From an uncultured Lachnospiraceae bacterium (GTDB lineage: Bacteria; Bacillota; Clostridia; Lachnospirales; Lachnospiraceae), in contig CAMODS010000111.1 of assembly GCA_946611525.1 (NCBI GenBank), positions 1-5,172 on the forward strand: a stretch of DNA of 5,172 nucleotides. Reading direction: 5' to 3'. Positions 1 through 5,172 of the stretch are shown in pieces (the stretch's first letter is position 1; each line of letters begins with the position of its first letter). Below the pieces are notes generated by a model. It did not search any database. It was not told the DNA's origin and saw nothing but the letters and a program-made list of their open reading frames with translations. A program made the position numbers and the translations under genes.

Positions 1-1081
1 AAAGTGCCTGAATGGCAAAGCTCATATCCATGATCTCTGCAGGATGTCCGTCGCCACAGGCAAGGTTTACAAGCCTGCCCTCGCCGAGAACATATACAAA
101 TACACCCGGCTGAACCTCATAACCGATGATGTTATTTCTCTGGTTGATGGAAGAAAGTGCAGCGGCCCGAAGTCCCGCCATGTCGATCTCAACATCAAAA
201 TGTCCGGCGTTGCAGAGGATGGCACCGTTTTTCATTGTCTTCATATGCTCAACGGTGATAACACCTGCACAACCGGTAACCGTAACAAAGAAGTCACCGA
301 TCTTGGCAGCCTCAGCCATGGGAAGAACGGTAAAGCCGTCCATAACAGCCTCGATAGCCTTGATGGGATCAACCTCTGTGACATACACCTTGGCGCCCAT
401 GCCCTTTGCTCTCATGGCAACACCCTTGCCGCACCAGCCGTAGCCTGCTACGACTACGATCTTGCCTGCAACGATAAGGTTTGTGGTACGATTGATACCA
501 TCCCAGACGGACTGGCCTGTACCATAGCGGTTATCAAAGAGATGCTTGCAGTCTGCGTTGTTTACCATAACCATGGGGAACTGCAGCTTGTCAGCCTCAG
601 CCATGGCCTTTAATCTGATGATACCGGTAGTGGTCTCCTCACATCCGCCAATGACGTACTGCAGTTCATCAGTAAGCTTTGTATGAAGCATATTTACCAG
701 ATCGCCACCGTCATCGATGATGATATTGCAGTGGTTTTTAAGCACTGTCTCGATGTGATGCTCATACTCCTCGTCAGTGGCATTGTACCATGCAAAGACG
801 TTGAGTCCTGCCTTTGCCAATGCTGCTGCCACATCATCCTGAGTGGACAGTGGATTGGATCCTGTAACATACATCTCTGCCCCACCTGCTGCCAAAACCT
901 TGCACAGATATGCGGTCTTTGCCTCAAGGTGGATGGAAAGCGCTACCTTTACACCCTTAAAAGGCTGATCCTTTTTAAAATCCTCCTCAAGAGAGCGAAG
1001 CAGGGAGCAGTTTTTCCTCACCCAGTCGATCTTGTGCTCGCCACTCTCCGCCAAATTGATGTCTCTGATCTCGTAACTCAT
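1..1081 (-). CDS. ahcY: S-adenosylhomocysteine hydrolase (adenosylhomocysteinase), 3' end cut by window edge
   Basis: Cytosolic NAD-dependent enzyme that reversibly splits S-adenosylhomocysteine, the by-product of SAM-dependent methylation, into adenosine and homocysteine. My translation of the minus strand gives 360 uninterrupted codons beginning MSYEIRDINLAESGEHK. Family landmarks are all present, with human numbering about 7 higher in the central region: His51 in SIHLEAKTA, the STQDDVAAAL segment, Asp124 in DDGGD, Glu149 in EETTTG, Lys179, Asp183 and Asn184 in CKHLFDNRYGTGQS, the NAD-binding loop GYGWCGKG at 213-220, and His294 in NAGHFDVEI. Thr188 stands where the animal enzyme has Cys195; as I recall, this is usual in short archaeal and bacterial forms. 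The sequence stops in the conserved HPAEIMDMSFAIQ region, so roughly 50-60 residues, including the C-terminal tail, lie outside the window. The start at 1081 is chosen because GGAGG lies 5 nt upstream. An in-frame ATG at 1093 would add only MEEE and overlaps that Shine-Dalgarno. It has its own promoter, independent of the kinase gene upstream. Confidence 0.96.
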   Translation of the reverse strand, partial: MSYEIRDINLAESGEHKIDWVRKNCSLLRSLEEDFKKDQPFKGVKVALSIHLEAKTAYLCKVLAAGGAEMYVTGSNPLSTQDDVAAALAKAGLNVFAWYNATDEEYEHHIETVLKNHCNIIIDDGGDLVNMLHTKLTDELQYVIGGCEETTTGIIRLKAMAEADKLQFPMVMVNNADCKHLFDNRYGTGQSVWDGINRTTNLIVAGKIVVVAGYGWCGKGVAMRAKGMGAKVYVTEVDPIKAIEAVMDGFTVLPMAEAAKIGDFFVTVTGCAGVITVEHMKTMKNGAILCNAGHFDVEIDMAGLRAAALSSINQRNNIIGYEVQPGVFVYVLGEGRLVNLACGDGHPAEIMDMSFAIQAL

Positions 1082-1086
1082 TTCTT

Positions 1087-1091
1087 CCTCC
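1087..1091 (-). promoter_or_regulatory. ahcY ribosome binding site
   Basis: The minus strand reads GGAGG followed by AAGAA and ATG, a strong Shine-Dalgarno with 5-nt spacing. It decides between two in-frame ATG codons: the one at 1081 is correctly placed, while the one at 1093-1091 overlaps the site itself. Confidence 0.85.
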
Positions 1092-1131
1092 ATATTTATA
1101 TAATAAAAATTGTAAACAACATTGCCCGGCT

Positions 1132-1160
1132 ATTATAAACGATATCCGCCGTCACTTCAA
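1132..1160 (-). promoter_or_regulatory. ahcY promoter (sigma-A/sigma-70 type)
   Basis: On the minus strand, TTGAAG (1160-1155, 4 of 6 to TTGACA) is separated by exactly 17 bp from a perfect TATAAT (1137-1132). Transcription would start near 1125, giving a leader of about 44 nt. That is too short to hold a known SAM- or SAH-type riboswitch, so any control is likely at the promoter. The spacer carries one copy of the 15-bp motif that is repeated further upstream. Confidence 0.82.
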
Positions 1161-1207
1161 GTAAGACCGGATGGCCCGCCTTATACGATATCCGCCGTCG
1201 CTTAAAG
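1133..1207 (-). repeat. Direct repeat: duplicated promoter segment upstream of ahcY
   Basis: A 15-base string, GACGGCGGATATCGT on the minus strand, occurs twice exactly, at 1199-1185 and 1153-1139, with a period of 46 bp. Similarity extends on both sides: CTTTAAGC versus CTTGAAGT before it, and TATAAG versus TTTATAAT after it. The proximal copy is the real ahcY promoter. The distal copy has a poorer -35 (TTTAAG), a -10-like TATAAG and a spacer of only 15 bp, so it is probably weak or inactive. It could be a decayed promoter duplication, or a pair of binding sites for a regulator that uses the shared spacer sequence. The sequence alone does not decide this. Confidence 0.7.
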
Positions 1208-1216
1208 AAGCTGTGG

Positions 1217-3886
1217 TCACAGATCCTTCAGCTCATCCAGAAGCCTTTTGTACTTTTCCAAAAGGGCGGCATGATTAGCTTTCACATAGTCCATATCCCC
1301 GGCTTTTAAAGCATTTTCCATACCAAGCGCGGTCTCAAACATATCCATGGCACCGATACTTTTAGAGGTAGACTTTACGGAATGTACGGCGATCTGGTAA
1401 TCCTTGAAATCTTCTTCGGCATACTTCTTTTCAATCGTATCATAAGAATTCTTTTTTACATAGGTCCTGATCACATCCAGATAGAGACCGGTATTGTCCA
1501 TACAGTATGAAAGCCCCGTCTCAACATCCAAAAGCCCACGCAAACGCTCCGTGATCTCTCCATCCTCAGCAACTTCGTCAGATGCCTCACCTTCACTACG
1601 CTCAGGGGGAATAAACCTTGATATCATGTCAAAAAGATCCCCCGGCTTTACCGGTTTCGACAGATATGCATCAAAGCCCATTTCCATGTACTCCTCCATG
1701 GCACCTGAGATGGCATTTGCCGTAAGCATCACCACAGGGGTGGTCTTGTTGGGATGATCTGTGCTTTTCATCTTTGAAAAAGTCTCGACACCATCCATCT
1801 CCGGCATCATATGATCAAGGAAAATGATGTCATACTTTTTCTCATTAATGCGCTTTAAGCACTCGCGGCCACCCGATGCCATATCCACGGTAAGTCCGGA
1901 GTCCTTGAGGAATGCATCTATCACCTTCAGATTTACCTCCACATCATCCACCACCAGTATGGATCCATGGTATCTGACTTTAAAGACCTCATTTTGACCT
2001 GCATAATCCTCATCCTTTTTGGAAAGGTCAAGCTTACCGATAAGCGTATCACCCTCCGGCTTTTGAGGAAGGCTTATGGTAAAGGTAGTGCCCCTGCCGT
2101 ATTCGCTTTCCACGTCAATAGACCCGTCCATGGAATCGCAGAGTGCCTTTGTGATGGCAAGTCCCAGTCCCGTGCCCTCTATGCTGCGGTTTTTATACTC
2201 ATCCACCCTCTCAAAGGAATCAAATATCCTATCCAGATTCTCCTTGTGGATACCCATACCGGTATCGGCGACGGTGGTGACCAGCATAAAGCCATCCTCC
2301 GAGGTCTCTCCGCGCACATCAAGGGTAACGCTTCCTTCACCGGTGTACTTTGCAGCATTTGTCAGCAGGTTTACATAGATCTGCCGTATCCTCTCCATAT
2401 CTCCGACCAGCCTGCCGGGAATGTTTTCATCCACACTCACACGAAACTCTAGTCCCTTTTCCTCGATCCTGGACCGCATCATGGTGACCACGTCAACAAA
2501 AAGACTCTTTGTCTCATACACAGCAGGCTTTATCTCCAGCTTTCCCGACTCTATCTTGGAAAAATCCAGGATATCATTTATGGTGGAAAGAAGGATCTCT
2601 GCAGAGCGCTTCTGATCCCTGGCATAGCCTATGACCGTCTTGTCATTGGTATCCCTCAGGATCATGGCATTCATACCCATAATGGCATTGATGGGTGTGC
2701 GTATCTCATGGCTCATATTTGCCAGAAATTCACTTTTTGCCTTGTTTGCCCGCTCTGCCTCCACGGAATACTCAAGGGCCTTTTGTTTTTCTTTCTCCAG
2801 AGTACGATTGGTCTCATTCAAAAGTTCGATATGCTTTTGTCTGACGGAATCATCCATAAGCTCAACCAGATAGCCGAGCCTGGTATGCCCCTTGTCATTG
2901 TCCGATAAAAGAGCACGGATCGTATAGCGCAGGTACAGATCGTCATATCTTACGATCCCTGCATCGGTTTCATTTTTTTCACCCTTGGAAAACTCAATAA
3001 GGGGAAGCATGATCTTCTCGTAAAAAAACGCTTTTCGCTCATCTCCCCTCAGGGCATACAGATCGATCCTGACATCCACCTGAAATTCAGAAATAAAGGG
3101 AAAAAGCTCTAGCATAAGATCATTGCAGCTCATATAGTGAAGATCCGAATCGAAAGCAATATAGCCATACTGCTTCATCTTGTTGTACACTGAAAGCACG
3201 TTGCCCGACATGTCATACATATACATACGGTTGCACAAAATGGCCACCACGATTATGGATACGCTGTAAACAAAAGGCATCAGATCCAGCTCGACGCCAA
3301 AGATCCTCTCCAAAAGATACACGATGGAGCTGGCGATAACGGCCACCAAAAGGATAACAACGGTTCTTTTCGATATGCTTTTTTTCCTAAGCAGCGTATA
3401 TATCACCATCCCCAGCGCAACAACGATCTGGCCGTACAAAAGAATGAGATACAAAATGTGTGTCGGACCGTATGTCTTGTCGATATATGCGATGCCGTTC
3501 CAGTATTTTAAATAGATCTCATCATAGTAAATATGGCTGTAACCGGTGGAAAACACCAGCACAAGAACCACCAGGGTGGCAATAAAAAGCCCGGATGTAT
3601 AGAGCTTTGGCGGAGTGATCCCGCAGATCTTTGAAACGATCAGATAGACCAGGTACGGGGCAAAAAGTCCTCCTATATATGTGATCTTGTTGGCCAGGAT
3701 GAGCTCATTAAGATCCGTGGAAAGCGCCAAAAACAGATATGCAATATTTGCAACACCAAGAACCACACAAAGGATGATGGCATATATATCATATCTTCCT
3801 TTTGAGAAAAAGAAGAAGTAAAAAAGTACTGCCACCGGCACTATTGCCATGATTATATATAAAATGATAAAAGCTTCTGCCGCCAA
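1217..3886 (-). CDS. Membrane hybrid sensor histidine kinase (7TM-PAS-like-HisKA-HATPase-REC-Hpt)
   Basis: Multi-step phosphorelay sensor of 889 residues. Seven hydrophobic segments at about 5-27, 35-56, 68-90, 97-114, 142-165, 175-193 and 200-219 resemble the 7TM sensor module of Firmicutes histidine kinases. A soluble PAS-like region follows (about 235-345), then a charged helix, probably coiled coil (346-390). HisKA holds the phosphorylated His393 in ANMSHEIRTP. The ATPase domain (about 490-608) shows the N box (NLLTNAAKYT, Asn510), DTGMGI (Asp541) and GTGLGL (571-576). The receiver (640-760) has Asp647/Asp648, acceptor Asp691 in FLDHMMPEMDG, Thr722 and Lys744. The Hpt domain (about 776-889) has His835 in AVHSVKSTSKSIGA. 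All relay residues are intact, so it should be active. It has no output domain, and the final response regulator is not in this window. The ligand cannot be inferred. The start is TTG (3886-3884), set by a strong Shine-Dalgarno; the first ATG is codon 13, inside the first membrane segment. A REP-like sequence encodes part of the receiver-Hpt linker. Confidence 0.95.
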   Translation of the reverse strand: MAAEAFIILYIIMAIVPVAVLFYFFFFSKGRYDIYAIILCVVLGVANIAYLFLALSTDLNELILANKITYIGGLFAPYLVYLIVSKICGITPPKLYTSGLFIATLVVLVLVFSTGYSHIYYDEIYLKYWNGIAYIDKTYGPTHILYLILLYGQIVVALGMVIYTLLRKKSISKRTVVILLVAVIASSIVYLLERIFGVELDLMPFVYSVSIIVVAILCNRMYMYDMSGNVLSVYNKMKQYGYIAFDSDLHYMSCNDLMLELFPFISEFQVDVRIDLYALRGDERKAFFYEKIMLPLIEFSKGEKNETDAGIVRYDDLYLRYTIRALLSDNDKGHTRLGYLVELMDDSVRQKHIELLNETNRTLEKEKQKALEYSVEAERANKAKSEFLANMSHEIRTPINAIMGMNAMILRDTNDKTVIGYARDQKRSAEILLSTINDILDFSKIESGKLEIKPAVYETKSLFVDVVTMMRSRIEEKGLEFRVSVDENIPGRLVGDMERIRQIYVNLLTNAAKYTGEGSVTLDVRGETSEDGFMLVTTVADTGMGIHKENLDRIFDSFERVDEYKNRSIEGTGLGLAITKALCDSMDGSIDVESEYGRGTTFTISLPQKPEGDTLIGKLDLSKKDEDYAGQNEVFKVRYHGSILVVDDVEVNLKVIDAFLKDSGLTVDMASGGRECLKRINEKKYDIIFLDHMMPEMDGVETFSKMKSTDHPNKTTPVVMLTANAISGAMEEYMEMGFDAYLSKPVKPGDLFDMISRFIPPERSEGEASDEVAEDGEITERLRGLLDVETGLSYCMDNTGLYLDVIRTYVKKNSYDTIEKKYAEEDFKDYQIAVHSVKSTSKSIGAMDMFETALGMENALKAGDMDYVKANHAALLEKYKRLLDELKDL
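1590..1606 (-). repeat. REP-like sequence inside the kinase gene (receiver-Hpt linker)
   Basis: The minus strand reads CCTGAGCGTAGTGAAGG, matching 15 of 17 bases of the REP-like sequence upstream of prfA (5100-5084, same orientation). Here it encodes Pro761 to Gly766, PERSEG, in the otherwise acidic and flexible linker between the receiver and Hpt domains. It is either a captured copy of a dispersed repeat or a chance resemblance. The element is short, so confidence is moderate. Confidence 0.5.
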
Positions 3887-3891
3887 GGGAT

Positions 3892-3901
3892 ACCTCCTTT
3901 T
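3892..3901 (-). promoter_or_regulatory. Kinase ribosome binding site, fixes a TTG start
   Basis: The minus strand reads AAAAGGAGGT, a near-perfect match to the anti-Shine-Dalgarno, with GGAGG ending 6 nt before TTG at 3886. No other start codon is correctly spaced from it, so the unusual start is well supported. Confidence 0.88.
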
Positions 3902-3926
3902 ATGGGAAAGCCTCTTAGGTTCTTAT

Positions 3927-3954
3927 ATTGTATTGTATATCAGTCAAAAGTCAA
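3927..3954 (-). promoter_or_regulatory. Promoter of the hybrid kinase gene
   Basis: On the minus strand, TTGACT (3954-3949, 5 of 6) lies 16 bp from TACAAT (3932-3927, 5 of 6). This predicts a start near 3920 and a leader of about 34 nt. The elements are locally repeated: a second TTGACT at 3947-3942, another TACAAT at 3937-3932, and a TATAAG just downstream. Only the outer pair has acceptable spacing. The promoter lies between prfA and the kinase, so the kinase can be expressed on its own. Confidence 0.7.
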
Positions 3955-3976
3955 GCAGGCAGGATGTCTTTTAAGC

Positions 3977-5059
3977 TTATGCAGACATTTCATCCATTTT
4001 TGAAAGCCTCTTGGCCTGATCTTCGGTAATAAGCGCGTCGATGATCTCGTCGAGATCTCCGTTCATGATCTTATCCAGCTTGTAAAGTGTAAGTCCGATA
4101 CGGTGATCCGTCACACGTCCCTGGGGGAAATTGTAGGTACGGATCTTTTCCGAACGGTCTCCCGTACCTATCTGTGACAGTCTGGCATCGGATGCCTCCT
4201 TTTCACGGCGCTGGATCTCAAGGTCATAGAGCTTGGTTTTTAAAAGGGCAAAAGCCTTGGCCTTGTTCTGGATCTGTGACTTCTCGGTCTGGGAGTAAAT
4301 CACTATGCCGGTAGGATAGTGAGTGAGTCGTACAGCAGAATCTGTGGTATTAACGCACTGTCCACCGTTTCCTGAAGCACGCATGACATCGATCCTGATA
4401 TCATTTTCATCGATCTCGATCTCGTCCATCTCGTCCGCCTCAGGCATTACGGCCACGGTAATGGTGGAGGTGTGGATACGTCCGCCGCTTTCGGTCTCGG
4501 GAACACGCTGCACACGGTGAACGCCTGACTCGTATTTTAAAACGGAATATGCGCCGTTTCCCGATATAGTAAAATCTACTGACTTCATGCCACCTATACC
4601 GGTCTCCTCGGAGTTGATAAGATCAACCTTCCAGCCACGGCCCTCTGCATAGTGGACATACATACGGTATATCTCGGCAGCAAAAAGTGCCGCCTCATCT
4701 CCGCCTGCGCCGGCACGGATCTCCATGACCACGTTTTTGTCGTCATTGGGGTCCTTGGGTAAAAGAAGGACTCTCAAATGCTCCTCGATACTTACGATAG
4801 CTGCCTTGCTGTCGTTAAGCTCTTCCTTTGCAAGCTCACGCATCTCCTCATCGCTCTCCTCGTCTAAAATGGCTAAAGAGTCCTCGATGCTCTTATTACA
4901 TTCCTTGTATTTTTCGTACTCCTCCACTATGGGGCTAAGCTCTGCCTGCTCCTTCATCAGAGCGGTAAAGCGCTTGGAATCGTCTGCGATCCCGGGCTCA
5001 GAGAGCATGTTCATGATCTCCTGGTAGTGGAGCAGGATGTCTTCTAATTTGTCGTACAT
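3977..5059 (-). CDS. prfA: Peptide chain release factor 1 (RF1)
   Basis: Class I release factor that recognises UAA and UAG in the ribosomal A site and triggers release of the finished protein. At 360 residues it has the full family length. The N-terminal helical domain (1 to about 110) is followed by the RAGAGGDEAALFAAE signature (115-129). The codon-recognition tripeptide is Pro187-Glu188-Thr189 in RVPETESGGRIHTS; the P-x-T form marks RF1, whereas RF2 has SPF. The catalytic loop is GNGGQCVN (230-237), with Gln234 as the glutamine normally methylated by PrmC. Asn231 and Cys235 replace the Ala and His of the Escherichia coli loop, a variation I recall from other Firmicutes. The C-terminal part (about 285-345) contains the conserved GDRSEKIRTYNFPQ and RVTDHRIG segments. 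The ATG at 5059 is supported by AGAAAGGA, 7 nt upstream. prmC does not follow the gene; in many Clostridia it precedes prfA, which would place it just outside the window. Confidence 0.98.
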   Translation of the reverse strand: MYDKLEDILLHYQEIMNMLSEPGIADDSKRFTALMKEQAELSPIVEEYEKYKECNKSIEDSLAILDEESDEEMRELAKEELNDSKAAIVSIEEHLRVLLLPKDPNDDKNVVMEIRAGAGGDEAALFAAEIYRMYVHYAEGRGWKVDLINSEETGIGGMKSVDFTISGNGAYSVLKYESGVHRVQRVPETESGGRIHTSTITVAVMPEADEMDEIEIDENDIRIDVMRASGNGGQCVNTTDSAVRLTHYPTGIVIYSQTEKSQIQNKAKAFALLKTKLYDLEIQRREKEASDARLSQIGTGDRSEKIRTYNFPQGRVTDHRIGLTLYKLDKIMNGDLDEIIDALITEDQAKRLSKMDEMSA

Positions 5060-5066
5060 TTTTTTA

Positions 5067-5074
5067 TCCTTTCT
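5067..5074 (-). promoter_or_regulatory. prfA ribosome binding site
   Basis: The minus strand reads AGAAAGGA, then a 7-base A/T-only spacer, then ATG. It is a moderate Shine-Dalgarno that supports the start at 5059. It begins just 6 bases after the REP-like hairpin and its T run (the T run ends at 5076). Confidence 0.7.
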
Positions 5075-5075
5075 G

Positions 5076-5102
5076 AAAAAGATCCTTCGCTGCGCTCAGG
5101 AT
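5076..5102 (-). terminator. Possible weak terminator or attenuator: REP-like hairpin plus T run
   Basis: On the minus strand, ATCCT (5102-5098) can pair with AGGAT (5086-5082) around an 11-nt loop, followed by C and five Ts (5080-5076). The shape is that of an intrinsic terminator for the gene upstream of prfA, but the stem is only 5 bp and the loop is large. It sits directly before the prfA ribosome binding site, so strong termination here would need a prfA promoter further downstream, and I see none. Read-through is more likely. Confidence 0.3.
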
Positions 5103-5160
5103 GACAAGGAGAGCTGCGCTCAGAATGACATGGAGAGCTGCGCTCAGGCTGCATTTCGTG
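5089..5160 (-). repeat. 24-bp tandem repeat, three copies, REP-like
   Basis: Plus-strand units starting with GCTGCGCTCAG lie at 5089, 5113 and 5137, an exact 24-bp period. Units 1 and 2 agree at 22 of 24 positions. Unit 3 shares the first 12 bases with unit 1 and then diverges. Unit 1 with the bases before it (from 5081) forms the hairpin GATCCTTCGCTGCGCTCAGG, which resembles a widely dispersed bacterial intergenic repeat often mistranslated as CHPERSEGSF. The array is noncoding as far as I can judge and separates prfA from whatever lies upstream. Confidence 0.75.
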
Positions 5161-5172
5161 GTGAAAATGTCC

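Noticed and set aside
44..613. Plus-strand open frame of 189 codons antisense to ahcY
   Set aside because: The minus strand encodes a clearly conserved SAH hydrolase across this whole stretch. The antisense frame has no recognisable domain and no good ribosome binding site.
1082..1131. SAM or SAH riboswitch in the ahcY leader
   Set aside because: The predicted leader is only about 44 nt, very A/T rich, and shows no stem longer than a 4-bp TTGT/ACAA pair, so it cannot hold a known riboswitch aptamer.
1187..1192. GATATC palindromes in the ahcY promoter repeat as a dyad operator
   Set aside because: The perfect dyad is only 6 bp (also at 1141-1146) and does not extend symmetrically, so it is not evidence of a dimeric operator by itself.
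1138..1216. Rho-independent terminator after the kinase gene
   Set aside because: The best pairing is a 4-5 bp GGAT/ATCC-type stem without a following T run on the minus strand. No convincing hairpin was found.
1967..2452. Plus-strand open frames antisense to the kinase ATPase domain, and similar ones elsewhere in the kinase and prfA
   Set aside because: They are low-complexity shadows of strongly conserved coding sequence (N box, DTGMG, GTGLG on the other strand) and look like no known protein.
3887..3976. Terminator after prfA, or a prfA-kinase operon
   Set aside because: No stem-loop with a T run is visible after the prfA stop, so read-through is possible. However, the gap contains a good promoter for the kinase, so an operon is not supported by the sequence.
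4359..4367. Substituted GGQ loop in RF1 (GNGGQC instead of GAGGQH) as a sign of altered function
   Set aside because: The essential Gly-Gly-Gln is intact, and the neighbouring changes match what I recall from other Firmicutes RF1 proteins.
5047..5172. Possible 3' end of an upstream minus-strand gene reading through the repeats into the first codons of prfA
   Set aside because: One frame reads CHSERSSPCHPERSEGSFS and a second ends at TAA 5064. Both are typical translations of REP-like repeats rather than a recognisable gene end. A third frame stops early, and the true end of the upstream gene cannot be placed.

Overview
The window is ordinary low-to-mid-GC bacterial chromosome, all coded on the minus strand. 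It looks like a member of the Firmicutes, most likely a Clostridia/Lachnospiraceae-type anaerobe. The reasons are strong GGAGG-type ribosome binding sites, A+T-rich vegetative promoters, a TTG start behind a near-perfect Shine-Dalgarno, an RF1 with the GNGGQC form of its catalytic loop, and a short prokaryotic-type S-adenosylhomocysteine hydrolase. The taxonomic call is an inference from these traits, not from a database match.

Layout in the direction of transcription (right to left). (1) 5172-5060: a leader region upstream of prfA with a 24-bp tandem repeat whose last copy is part of a REP-like hairpin. No gene can be assigned there. (2) 5059-3977: prfA, peptide chain release factor 1, complete. 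(3) 3976-3887: a 90-bp gap with a good sigma-A-type promoter and a strong ribosome binding site. (4) 3886-1217: a complete 889-residue membrane hybrid sensor kinase (7TM, PAS-like region, HisKA, HATPase, receiver, Hpt) starting at TTG. (5) 1216-1082: a 135-bp gap with an excellent ahcY promoter plus a second, degenerate copy of it 46 bp upstream. (6) 1081-1: ahcY, S-adenosylhomocysteine hydrolase, 360 codons present, with its 3' end cut off by the window edge.

The three genes look like separate transcription units that happen to be neighbours. RF1 terminates translation at UAA/UAG, AhcY clears the SAH produced by methyltransferases, and the kinase is an unpaired phosphorelay sensor with no DNA-binding output domain and no partner regulator in view. 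RF1 is itself methylated by the SAM-dependent enzyme PrmC, but that is no evidence of a functional link with ahcY here.

No new multi-gene system is visible. The most interesting non-routine signals are small: a REP-like sequence before prfA that recurs (15 of 17 bases) inside the kinase gene, where it encodes the PERSEG stretch of the receiver-Hpt linker, and the duplicated promoter segment in front of ahcY.
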